The notes under the pieces were generated by a model. It was not told where the DNA came from. It saw nothing but the letters and a program-made list of their open reading frames with translations, and did not search any database. This document shows, in pieces, positions 16,703 through 25,007 of a stretch of 64,000 bases of DNA. The first letter of the stretch is position 1. Each line of letters begins with the position of its first letter. The stretch is from NCBI RefSeq assembly GCF_003123685.1, contig NZ_QCYJ01000084.1, forward strand, positions 372,001-436,000. The letters run 5' to 3'. Source of the DNA: Nocardia aurea (GTDB taxonomy: Bacteria > Actinomycetota > Actinomycetes > Mycobacteriales > Mycobacteriaceae). The translations under genes and the position numbers were made by a program.

Positions 16703-17428
16703 ATGACGAATTCTGTTGCGCCACTCGATCTGCCCGATCCCCTCGTGATCACGCTGGGGAATCTCAAAGGCGGTGTCGGCAAGACCACCTCGGCCTTCTT
16801 CCTGGCCTCCTATTTCGCGCGCGTCCATCAACGGCGCGTGCTGGTGATCGACGCGGACCCGCTCAGCCAGACCGGCTACTCCTGGTATCGACGTCTCACC
16901 AGAGGCGATGTCCAGGTGCCCTTCGACCTCGTCGCCTTCCCCTCGCGGCATGTGGGGGACTGCATCGCCGACAATGCCAAGGCCTACGACGTCATCATCG
17001 TCGACGCGGGTGGTGAGTCGGCCGAGATCTTCAAGGCCGCGATTCCGGTGAGCGACGAATTGATCCTGCTGACCAGCGTCAGCCCCTCGGAGGTGAAGCG
17101 CGTGCCGAGTACCTATCGCGCGGCCGAGGAGGCCGCGGCGGGCAGTGGGCGCGAGATCCGGGTCCGCGTCCTGATGACGAAGGTGCCGGTGACGATGAAG
17201 AAAGGGGTCAACGTATCGACCGAATACCGCACGCAGCGCGGAAATCTGGAGGACGCGGGCTACGAGGTGTTCGTCTCCTATCTGAGTGCGTGGAAGTGGT
17301 ATCGGGAGGCAGCCGATGGGGAAGTCGGTGACGGCGCCGAGAACCCGATCGAGGATCTGGCCGAATATCGACAGGTCGGCGATGAATTGGTGAGTCCTTA
17401 CCGGGCCGTCGTGGAGGTGTTCGCCTGA
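16703..17428 (+). CDS. ParA-like partition ATPase
   Basis: A 241-residue protein with a ribosome-binding site (GGAGGA) upstream of ATG. The deviant Walker A motif KGGVGKTT is at residues 22-29, followed by VLVIDADPLSQTGYSW (Walker A' region) and VIIVDAGGES (Walker B). This is the MinD/ParA family of dimerising ATPases that move plasmids, chromosomes or protein complexes. It is shorter than chromosomal ParA and lacks an N-terminal HTH. It overlaps by 1 nt a downstream gene for a probable DNA-binding partner. It is not next to gidB/rnpA, so it is not the chromosomal parA; an orphan or plasmid-derived partition system is likely. Confidence 0.85.
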   Translation: MTNSVAPLDLPDPLVITLGNLKGGVGKTTSAFFLASYFARVHQRRVLVIDADPLSQTGYSWYRRLTRGDVQVPFDLVAFPSRHVGDCIADNAKAYDVIIVDAGGESAEIFKAAIPVSDELILLTSVSPSEVKRVPSTYRAAEEAAAGSGREIRVRVLMTKVPVTMKKGVNVSTEYRTQRGNLEDAGYEVFVSYLSAWKWYREAADGEVGDGAENPIEDLAEYRQVGDELVSPYRAVVEVFA

Positions 17429-18312
17429 TGCCTCCGCAGCGGAGAAAGGGCTCGATAGGCGGTGGTTCGGCAAATCCGCTGGCGGACAGTGCCGAACACA
17501 CGCCGCCGGTGTCGCCGTTGCGCGACGCCCAGTGGCGGCGGGCCGAACAGCCGGAACCATCGAATATCGGGGCGGAACCGGTGGAAATCGTGGTGCCCGC
17601 CGTCGAAATTCCGGTGGAACCACCGAAAACCATGGTCGAACCGGCCACCGCGTTGACCATGCCGCTACCGGAAACCCCCGGTGACGGCCCGCTCAGCGAT
17701 CGTGAACAGCAGCAGCTGTCCGCGTGCGAATCCTCCATCGACAGCCTGCGTATCGCGTTCTGGGCGGCAGGCAGGGCATTGCAGATCGTGCGCGACGGGC
17801 GTTTGTATCGCAGCGAGCACACGACTTTCGACGACTACGTCGAACAGCGCTGGGATATGCAGCGGTCCTACGCGCACAAACTCATTCGCGCGTGGCCGTT
17901 GGCCGCGCGGCTGCACCCGGTCGCGCCCGCGATCAACGAGGGACAGGTGCGCGAATTGCTGACGGTCGCCGCCGAACACGGCGAGGACGCCGCCGTCGCG
18001 GTATATACGACATTGGCCGACGATCCCGAGGTCAAGGTCACCGCGGGCAAATTGCGCGAGGCCGTGGCGATCCTGCCGCGGCATTGCGGCGAGGTCGAGG
18101 TGCGTCAGCGCGTGCAGGCCTGGCTGCGCGGTGAATTGGGGGCCGATAACGACGGACCCGCGATAGATCTGTTCTCCACCGTGGAATCCAGGCTGGCCGC
18201 GCTGGGCCGACGGGTGGTCAAGGGGTCGGGCGAAGATCCGGTCGCCGCGCGCGAATTCGCCGCGCGACTGCGTTCGCTCGCCGAACAGATCGAGGAGCAG
18301 ATCACCGCCTGA
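17428..18312 (+). CDS. Probable DNA-binding partner of the ParA-like ATPase
   Basis: A 294-residue protein whose ATG shares a base with the parA-like stop. Residues 1-90 are Pro/Glu-rich and probably disordered. Residues ~95-200 are helical, with a motif common in phage and plasmid DNA-binding proteins: LQIVRDGRLYRSEHTTFDDY followed by RWDMQRSYAHKLIRAWPLA. The C-terminal third is helical (FAARLRSLAEQIEEQITA) and could form a coiled coil. It lacks the classical ParB CTPase motifs, so it is better called a ParB-like centromere-binding candidate. Assignment rests on linkage to ParA. Confidence 0.65.
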   Translation: MPPQRRKGSIGGGSANPLADSAEHTPPVSPLRDAQWRRAEQPEPSNIGAEPVEIVVPAVEIPVEPPKTMVEPATALTMPLPETPGDGPLSDREQQQLSACESSIDSLRIAFWAAGRALQIVRDGRLYRSEHTTFDDYVEQRWDMQRSYAHKLIRAWPLAARLHPVAPAINEGQVRELLTVAAEHGEDAAVAVYTTLADDPEVKVTAGKLREAVAILPRHCGEVEVRQRVQAWLRGELGADNDGPAIDLFSTVESRLAALGRRVVKGSGEDPVAAREFAARLRSLAEQIEEQITA

Positions 18313-18326
18313 ACTCGGTTCCGCAC

Positions 18327-18367
18327 AATGCCCCGTAGCGCTCGACGCGCTGCGGGGCATTTTGTTC
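18327..18367 (+). terminator. Rho-independent terminator after the ParA/partner operon
   Basis: AATGCCCCGTAGCGC (18327-18341) pairs with GCGCTGCGGGGCATT (18347-18361) with one G-T pair and a short loop, followed by a T-rich run (TTTTGTT). It lies 14 bp after the stop codon. Confidence 0.85.
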
Positions 18368-18587
18368 GGAAATTGAATTCGAATATGATCCGCAATTCTT
18401 TATTTGTTTGTTATCTAATTACCGTACGAATGTCTTTGACCTAACCGTGATCCGGCCGAAAGATGAACGCTCGGATCCGCTGGGACCGGGATCAGATCAC
18501 CGTGATGTTTTTCGAATCAATTCGAAGGCCGTGGTGAAGAACGCAAGTCGCCATAGGCCGACGATGTGAGCATCGGAGGACCGAATC

Positions 18588-20918
18588 ATGGCAGCACCCG
18601 AAGACGTCCGATATTCCCGCTGGCTGCGCCGCGCGATCATGCTGGTGGTCGGCGCCGCAGCCGCCGCCCTGGGAGCTCTGCTGCTGACCGCCGCCCCGGC
18701 GGCGGCCAAGGCGGTGACCATCCCGGGAGTCGGTACCTTCGAAATTCCGGAACAGATTTCCGTGCCAGCGATCGAGACTCCTCATTTCAAAACAGCTCCG
18801 GGAACAATGGAAATCCCACCGCGCGATATTCGTTCGAATACGCCGGTTATCGCTGATATCGAGTTCGGCGTGCAGCCCGCGGTCGCCCGCCGCGCACCTG
18901 TCACGGGCAACGACATCGAGCCCGGCGACCGGTCGGGTGAGGACACCCCGTCGGGTCCGAGCACCGGCGCTCCTTCCGGAACCGGCGCGGATGCGTCTTC
19001 CGAGACCGATCCGGGTACACAGTCCGGCACGGGCACTCAGCAGGGGGCCGGTACCTCCGGCGCACAGTCGCAGCAGTCCGGTACCGATGCGCAGCCGGGT
19101 ACGTCGTCCGGAACCGAGCAGGGCGCAGGCACGTTCGGGATCGAGCCGGGCACCGAGTTCGGTGCGGGCACTCCCTCCGGCACCGAGCAGGGGTCGCGGC
19201 CGAGCGCCGAGTCGAGCACCGAGCCGGGGACCTCTTCCGGCACCGAGTCGGGTACCGGTGCGGGCACCCAGTCGAATACGAAGCCCGGCGCGGGCACTCA
19301 GTCCGGGACCGACGGTGAATCCGGCACGGCCACTCGGCCGGGCACCGGGGGACAGGGCACGCTCGGAACCGAGCCGTCCACACCGGACCTCTCCGGAGCG
19401 CTCGCGGAACTGCTGCCCGAGCTCGAACAGTTCCTGTCGTTCGAATTCCCCGGCGTGGACCTGCCCGGCGGCGAACTGTTCACCCCCGCCCCGAAGAAGT
19501 CGGCTCCGGCCTCCGGCCCCCGTCTAGAATTCGACGCCTACCCGGGCACGGCACGCCCCGGTGATGTCATCGAGTTGGGCACGCTGCCCGGCGCCTCCGA
19601 CTTCCCGCCCTTCGCGCGAACGAACACCCCGGTGCGTCCGGCGCGTATCGCCGACGGCGGATCCGACATCACCGCGATGACGGGAGCCCGCGAGTTCCGT
19701 CCGGCCACCACCGCCGGAATCGGCACGCTCCCCGGAGTCGCCGAATTCGCCGGCCTCGCCCGCACCGCACTGGGCACGGTGCCCAGCGCCGACAGGTCCC
19801 CGATGTTCAGCGAGATCGGGATCGGTGCGACCCCCGCCCCGGGCCCGGGCCGGTTCTCCCCGTTCGCCGGGTTCGACATGACCGGCCTCGCCGACTCCCC
19901 GGCCGACACGTCGGTCGGTGCGGTGACGCTGCCCCGACACGATGCCGGCGACGCCGTGCCCGGTGTGCTCGCGGAATTCCGCTTCGGCCGCGAGACCCCC
20001 ACCGTGGCCCGATTCGCCCCCGCGCTTTCCGGCGCGTCCTGCTCCGACCTCGGTGACGCCCGCGCGGCCGCCGTCCCCGCCGTCGCCCGGATCGATGCCG
20101 CAGGCACAGGTGCCGCGCCGTTCCCGACGGTGGCAGGAATGGATATCTCCACCCTCCCCGGGATCGCCCCCCTCGCCGACCTCGTCGCGACCCGAATCGG
20201 ATTCGGTGCCGCCCCCTGGTTCGGCGGCCCCGCGATCTCGATGAACACCGATACCCGCCCCGCGATCGCGGAGTACCCGTCGGCCGGTCCCGCCGACGAC
20301 ATGCCTGCGACATTCGGCTTCGAACAGCTCGTGCCGCCTGCCGACTCCGGCGCGCATTCGGTCGCGGCCGCGACCCTCGCCGAGCAGTTGCCCCGCCTGC
20401 CGTTCGCCGAAGCGCTGCGCGGTACCCCGTTCGCCGAGGCGCTGTCCGGTCTGCCGTTCGCCGACGCGCTCGAATTCACCGTGCCGACCGAAATCCTCGG
20501 CTACCGACTGCCGCCCGTGGCGGACCTCCTCGGCGCCCGCCCCATGGTGCCCACCCCGTTCGCCGCACCCCGGAAGACCTCCGGCGAGATCGCCGTCGAG
20601 GCCGCGCGCGGCAAGCTCGGCACCAACTACGGCATGGGCGGAACCGGCCCCGATACCTTCGACTGCTCCGGTCTGGTGAAGTGGTCCTACGCCGAAGCAG
20701 GCGTCGACACCCCACGCACCAGCTACGACCAACTCGCCGCAGGCACCCCCGTCTCCCGCGAGGACCTGCAGCCCGGCGACCTGGTCTCCTACTACGGAGG
20801 CGACCACTCCGCCCTCTACGCCGGTAACGGCATGGTCATCCACGCCTCCACCTACGGCGTCGGCGTCACCGAATCACCGGTCGATTCCATGCCTTTCGCC
20901 GGAGCTCGCCGCTACTGA
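18588..20918 (+). CDS. Secreted NlpC/P60 peptidoglycan hydrolase with long low-complexity linker
   Basis: A 776-residue protein with GGAGG upstream of ATG. A signal peptide spans residues ~10-42 (RWLRRAIMLVV ... APAAAKA). Residues ~110-265 are a Gly/Ser/Thr-rich linker of repeated SGTE/PGT elements, followed by ~350 residues of irregular Ala/Pro/Phe-rich sequence with recurring LPFAEAL motifs. The C-terminal ~110 residues are an NlpC/P60 cysteine peptidase: Cys693 in FDCSGLV, His740 in GDHSALY and His752 in VIHAST. It should cleave D-glutamyl-meso-DAP bonds in the cell wall. Family members such as RipA are usually shorter, with helical rather than repetitive N-domains. Confidence 0.85.
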   Translation: MAAPEDVRYSRWLRRAIMLVVGAAAAALGALLLTAAPAAAKAVTIPGVGTFEIPEQISVPAIETPHFKTAPGTMEIPPRDIRSNTPVIADIEFGVQPAVARRAPVTGNDIEPGDRSGEDTPSGPSTGAPSGTGADASSETDPGTQSGTGTQQGAGTSGAQSQQSGTDAQPGTSSGTEQGAGTFGIEPGTEFGAGTPSGTEQGSRPSAESSTEPGTSSGTESGTGAGTQSNTKPGAGTQSGTDGESGTATRPGTGGQGTLGTEPSTPDLSGALAELLPELEQFLSFEFPGVDLPGGELFTPAPKKSAPASGPRLEFDAYPGTARPGDVIELGTLPGASDFPPFARTNTPVRPARIADGGSDITAMTGAREFRPATTAGIGTLPGVAEFAGLARTALGTVPSADRSPMFSEIGIGATPAPGPGRFSPFAGFDMTGLADSPADTSVGAVTLPRHDAGDAVPGVLAEFRFGRETPTVARFAPALSGASCSDLGDARAAAVPAVARIDAAGTGAAPFPTVAGMDISTLPGIAPLADLVATRIGFGAAPWFGGPAISMNTDTRPAIAEYPSAGPADDMPATFGFEQLVPPADSGAHSVAAATLAEQLPRLPFAEALRGTPFAEALSGLPFADALEFTVPTEILGYRLPPVADLLGARPMVPTPFAAPRKTSGEIAVEAARGKLGTNYGMGGTGPDTFDCSGLVKWSYAEAGVDTPRTSYDQLAAGTPVSREDLQPGDLVSYYGGDHSALYAGNGMVIHASTYGVGVTESPVDSMPFAGARRY

Positions 20919-21617
20919 GCGGCAGCCGTCAGTGAAAGCCGCTGTCTCATAGCTCGATTCGAGTTGTTCGTTCGGCCGACCCGAAGATGTTCTCGGAACC
21001 GTCTTCGGTCGCTCGACCCGATAGGCCCGGCCCGCGCTCCAGCGGACCGGGCCTATTTTTTCGGCACTCCCTCGGTGACCATCGCTTCTACCTCGGGTTC
21101 GGTTCGGCTCGGGTACTGATTGTGAAATGCAAGCGGATCTTGCGGTATCGCATAGCACCGGCTCGCGGCCGCCGAATCGACGCCACTGACCCGTTTTCGT
21201 CACGCTAGCCCCAGTTCCATTGGCACTTGTTCCCACGTCTACTTTCTGCCCGGTCGACCTCATAACCTCAGCGGCAGTGGTCTTTTCACGCCCCCGAAAG
21301 GAACCGATGCGCCGGACCTCCGCATGTAAGCGCTCGCCCGTGCGAAGCCGTCGATTCTCCTGACGGATCGCCGTATCGGCCTCGCCTTCCCCGGTCGAGT
21401 TCGTTCGATCATTCAGCTCGCCGTCAACCCCGCCCCACCTGCACCGTCCACGTCGACGGCCTCCTCAGCTCTGTCGGCACGAGTCTTCGACCGATTCGGT
21501 CGAGCCATCGGGGTGGTTACCGATCGATTCGAACTCTGGTCGGAGATCTCGCGTCATCGGTAAACCACCCTGTTGGATCAGCGCGGCATCGATGAGAAAT
21601 TGCGGCTGAAGCCCCTG
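20919..21617. other. 0.7-kb region with a terminator and no clear gene
   Basis: A strong terminator is at 21021-21061. An 18-codon frame at 21307-21363 (MRRTSACKRSPVRSRRFS) has GAAAGGAA upstream and could be a leader peptide, but nothing downstream supports that. The rest shows no codon bias or domains. Confidence 0.45.
21021..21061 (+). terminator. Rho-independent terminator downstream of the NlpC/P60 gene
   Basis: ATAGGCCCGG (21021-21030) pairs with CCGGGCCTAT (21047-21056), a perfect 10-bp stem, followed by six T residues. Confidence 0.85.
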
Positions 21618-22866
21618 TTACTCCATTGCACCGGTCATCCACAACGCGCTGATCGGCAGGCAGGAAAGGCCGTCGCCGAACGGGAGCTGCTGGTCGCCGC
21701 AGTAGAGGACGAAACCCGCGTGGAACCGATCGCCGATTCGGCGTCGCAGGGCTCGAAGGGATCTGAAGTCGGCGGTGCGGATCGTTTCCGCGGCTTTCAC
21801 CTCGATAGCTACCACGCGGCCCGCGCTGTCCTCGAGTATCGCGTCGACCTCGTACTGGTCGCGGTCGCGATAATGGTGGATTCTTGCCATGGTCTGGCTC
21901 CACGTGACCTGTCGGATGAGCTCGCCCAGCACGAAGGACTCGATGAGACCACCTGTGTTCGCATCATTGGTAATTCCGGTGACCAGATGTGAGGCGAGAC
22001 CGGAATCGCTGAAGATCAGCTTCGGCGTGCCGATCGCTCGCGTAGTCCCATTGGATGACCATGCTGGGATCAGCCGGACCAGACACGAGTTCCAAGAGTC
22101 CGATGTAATCGCGAATCGTGCTGGTCGGAACCCCGAGGTCCGACGACAAACGGCTGTAGTTGAGCAACCCGCCGGTCTGCGCGGCGAGGGTGGAGATGAG
22201 GCGACGCATGTCGGAAAGGCGTTGAATATCCGCGACCTGATGGATATCTCGACTGATAATGTCGTCGAGATAGGATTTGAAAAACTGAGCGCGGCGGCGC
22301 GGGGCTGTTCGCCGAATAGCCTCGGGGTATCCGCCGCATGCGGCGATATTCACGTAGTCCCTGCGACGTAACTCGGACGGTGAGACTCGCAGTCGGTCGC
22401 CGTCGCTGAATGCCGCATCGATGAATCCGTCAGGTGTGCCGTGTATTTCACCCTGGGACAGGGGGAACAGTTCGATGGTTTTCGACCGACCCGGCAGGGA
22501 GTCGGGCAGTGTGCCGAGTCCGAGCAGTCGTGCTGAGCCCGTCAGTAGGAATCGACCGGGTCGTGGGTCGCGATCGACGGTGTTCTTGATGGCCAACCAC
22601 AGCTCCGGAACGCGCTGAACCTCATCGATCAACATGGTCCCCGGCGCATCCAGAAAAGCGACCGGATCGGCCTCTGCTGAGGCTCGTGTCCGTGGGTCGT
22701 CGAGATAACGCTTGACCGTGTCGGGGCGGTCACCCAGGCATCGCTCGGCGAGCGTGCTCTTGCCAGTCTGACGTGCACCGTTGACGATGACGACACGAGT
22801 GTCATCGAGAGCCTCGGTGACCAGCGCCGCAGCATGGCGAGGCAGGTAGTCGACAGCTTGCCGCAT
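21618..22866 (-). pseudogene. AAA ATPase of the DUF4143 family, interrupted by a frameshift
   Basis: The minus strand encodes a typical ATP-binding DUF4143 protein in two frames. From ATG 22866: Walker A GARQTGKST near residue 32, MLIDEVQRVPELW (Walker B), FLLTGSARLL, GGYPEA and RDYIGLLELV. At about 22083-22087 the frame shifts by one base; the other frame continues exactly in register with the expected sequence (CLVRLIPAWSSN, GTPKLIFSDSGLASHL, FVLGELIRQ) and the nuclease-like C-domain (HHYRDRDQYEVDAIL, VAIEVKAAET) to a stop at 21618. One extra base accounts for the break: 1249 nt is 3 x 416 + 1. It is a recent pseudogene, a sequencing error or, less likely, programmed frameshifting. These ATPases are often mobile or defence-associated. 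Confidence 0.8.
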
Positions 22867-23478
22867 ACGGATATCGTACGTGATGGCCGTGGATCTGCCG
22901 GTATGACCGCCGTGGATCTGCCGGATATCCTGTCGCGGATCTGCCGGGGTGGTCGCCGTGGATCTGCCGGGTGTTCGGGCGTGGATCTGCCGAGGCTGGA
23001 GTGCCCAGAAGGCGGCGTCGAAAGTTGCGCACCCGACGCTTCTGATCGCGGGGTTCCGACTCGGATTTCGCTACAGTGTCGCGGCTATATGGTCTCGCCT
23101 CCGTAAGAATTCACTCGCGAAGTGGGCGACGGCGTAGCCCCGGGTATCCGGGGTTGTGGTCGAACAACCTCCATTGATCCCCGCGGTTTGCGACCGGTCA
23201 ACAGCGTCTTCGGCAAACACCCCTGACCGTAGGGGTGCGCGGAATATCGCAACCGTCGAGTTCATCGCCAATCGTGTCGGTGACCGACTCCGATTCGGAG
23301 TTCTCGTCGCCAACAGCACCATTCGCACTGGCCAGCCCGGTAACAACACCGCCCGTGGTCGTTCTTCGAACCTGTACGGTTACGACCTACTCGTCCCATC
23401 ATTGGACGGATTCGCCGATAGCGGCAATGATTGCGCTGGTTCCAATTTTGGGGCGCATCCGAAGAGAGAGAAAATTCA
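22867..23478. other. 0.6-kb region with iteron-like repeats and no clear gene
   Basis: The 23-bp repeat array at 22889-23003 occupies the proximal part. A 6-bp stem (CCCCGG / CCGGGG) lies at 23138-23153. Nothing else is recognisable until the ribosome-binding site of the DUF4189-type gene. Confidence 0.45.
22889..23003. repeat. Five 23-bp direct repeats (iteron-like)
   Basis: The core GTGGATCTGCCG begins at 22889, 22912, 22935 (GCGG variant), 22958 and 22981, an exact 23-bp period, with the remaining 11 bp of each unit variable. The array starts 22 bp upstream of the start codon of the minus-strand AAA ATPase gene. Period and conserved core resemble replication iterons or a repressor operator array. 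Confidence 0.85.
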
Positions 23479-23904
23479 ATGGGATTGATGGGTAGGGTCG
23501 GCTTCGCCCTCGCGGTGAGCAGCCTTGCGGTGGGGTCTGTGCTGGGTGCGGGGTCCGCGGACGCCGCCGGCTATTACGCGGCGATCGCGGTGAGCGGCAG
23601 CGAGTGGACATACGGGGCGAGCGTCGACGAGGCGAACTTCGATGACGCGCGGGCCGCGGCGCTCGCCGACTGCGGCGTCGCCGACTGCGAGGTGCTTGCC
23701 TCGTGGGCGAACGGATGCGGTGCGTTGGTCGAGAGTAAAGAGGGTGTGGCCGTCGGGTCCGGTCCGAACCGGGCCGAGGCCGAGCGCGCCGCCTATCGGC
23801 GGCTGACGGAGATCACCCCGACGGCGCAACTCGCCGCCTTCGGCTCCGTCGACCTGAGCGGCGCGAAGATCGTCGAGGTCATCTGCACGAGCAACGCTCG
23901 CTGA
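23479..23904 (+). CDS. Secreted DUF4189-type protein
   Basis: A 141-residue protein with GAGAGAG upstream of ATG 23479. A signal peptide (GRVGFALAVSSLAVGSVLGA) ends near ADA-AG at residue 30. The mature part shows the DUF4189 pattern: YYAAIAVSGSEWTYGASVDE, then ARAAALADCGVADCEVLASW and CGALVESKEGVAVGSG, with cysteines likely in disulfides. DUF4189 proteins are small secreted proteins of unknown function, common in mycobacteria and nocardiae. It stands alone and is followed by a strong hairpin. Confidence 0.78.
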   Translation: MGLMGRVGFALAVSSLAVGSVLGAGSADAAGYYAAIAVSGSEWTYGASVDEANFDDARAAALADCGVADCEVLASWANGCGALVESKEGVAVGSGPNRAEAERAAYRRLTEITPTAQLAAFGSVDLSGAKIVEVICTSNAR

Positions 23905-23919
23905 CCCGACAGTGAGATT

Positions 23920-23953
23920 CCGGGCCGGATATCCCTCGGGGATTCCGGCCCGG
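23920..23953 (+). terminator. Hairpin terminator after the DUF4189-type gene
   Basis: CCGGGCCGGA (23920-23929) pairs with TCCGGCCCGG (23944-23953); inner ATCCC/GGGAT extends the stem across one bulged base. It begins 16 bp after the stop codon. Confidence 0.7.
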
Positions 23954-24078
23954 TCACATCGGTTCGAATTCTTTCCCCCTATCGATCTCGGCTTCCGCTC
24001 CCTCGGTTGCGCTGCTGCGTAGAAGGTTGAAGTCGGATCCACAAATCCAGGTGTGCGGATTGGTCACCGTCCCCGAGT

Positions 24079-24894
24079 ATGTTGTCGCGCATGGATTTCG
24101 AACTGCCGCCGCCCGAAGTGATCTGGGATCGCACAGCAGCGGCCAGTGGCGTGGCCCCGTGTACTCATGGCGAGGTTCCTGTACACGATCGTGACCGGTT
24201 CTCGGCGAAGGTGTGCAGGGGACGGCTCATCGACGAGGACGGCTCGGGCAATTGGTACGCGCTGGCGCAACCGAGTCCGGATCGTGCGGTGCTCTTCGGC
24301 TGGGATGAGTCGCACCGGCTCGATGAGGACCATGACGCCTGGTCGAGTGCCCCCGACTGGGTCCGCGCGATCGATACTTCCATCGATGACTACCGGATCA
24401 TCGGTCGTCGCGCGAGCTTCGTGCGCTGGCGGGATGCAAAACTGTGGCATCCGGCGTCGTCACACCCCGCGTCGCCGGATCTGCCCGACGACGGCTTGTT
24501 CATGCGGTTGCAGCCGATATCGAACCCGATGTGGCACAACCGATATGGACCTGCGGTCGATCGGCCGACCGCCGTTGCCGCGGCCCACGGCTTCGAACCC
24601 GACGAACCCGACGCTCGGTACCGCCGGATCGCAGTGCAATCGGCGACGGTGAGGGAGGCGGTGACCGTTTTCATCGAGATCGATGAGGAGGGATACGAGA
24701 CCCGCCGGATCGAGCATTTCATCGACGGACGGGTCGGGTGCGGTGAATCCTGTGCGTCGAGTGAACTCACAGAGGTCGCCGACGACCCTTTCGACGCGCC
24801 CGAGCACATCTGTCAACGGCCGAGCGTCGAGGTCGTCGCGATCACACCGGAGGAATTCCAGATCGAATGGATCCATGCTTGCGGCGCGGACTGA
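24079..24894 (+). CDS. Protein of unknown function with a DUF6881-like C-terminal domain
   Basis: A 271-residue protein. ATG 24079 and ATG 24091 are both possible starts; neither has a good ribosome-binding site. Residues 1-150 show no known domain (many Trp, Asp and Arg, no signal peptide or membrane segment). The C-terminal half has VFIEIDEEGYETRRIEHF, then a G-rich turn and ITPEEFQIEW, which resemble the DUF6881 family from memory. It converges with the glutamine synthetase gene across a shared terminator. It could be a solitary immunity-type or housekeeping protein; no function is claimed. Confidence 0.65.
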   Translation: MLSRMDFELPPPEVIWDRTAAASGVAPCTHGEVPVHDRDRFSAKVCRGRLIDEDGSGNWYALAQPSPDRAVLFGWDESHRLDEDHDAWSSAPDWVRAIDTSIDDYRIIGRRASFVRWRDAKLWHPASSHPASPDLPDDGLFMRLQPISNPMWHNRYGPAVDRPTAVAAAHGFEPDEPDARYRRIAVQSATVREAVTVFIEIDEEGYETRRIEHFIDGRVGCGESCASSELTEVADDPFDAPEHICQRPSVEVVAITPEEFQIEWIHACGAD

Positions 24895-24971
24895 ACCTGT
24901 GTTCCGGTCCCACGGTGTCGCGCTTCAACTCCGACTCGGCGTTTCATGTTCCTCGCGGCGGTGACTTCGAT

Positions 24972-25003
24972 CCGGGCGCCCCATTCTCGAACGGGGCGCC
25001 CGG
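24972..25003. terminator. Bidirectional hairpin between convergent genes
   Basis: CCGGGCGCCCC (24972-24982) and GGGGCGCCCGG (24993-25003) form a perfect 11-bp stem with a 10-nt loop, 4 bp from the glutamine synthetase stop and 77 bp from the plus-strand stop. Confidence 0.75.
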
Positions 25004-25007
25004 TAGG

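Noticed and set aside
15976..16788. A 270-codon minus-strand frame over the gene-free region
   Set aside because: It overlaps the start of the ParA-like gene antisense, lacks a ribosome-binding site and a domain, and has atypical codon use.
22889..23003. CRISPR array
   Set aside because: The conserved part is only 12-13 bp with 11-bp intervals, and no cas genes are present; spacing fits iterons or operators.
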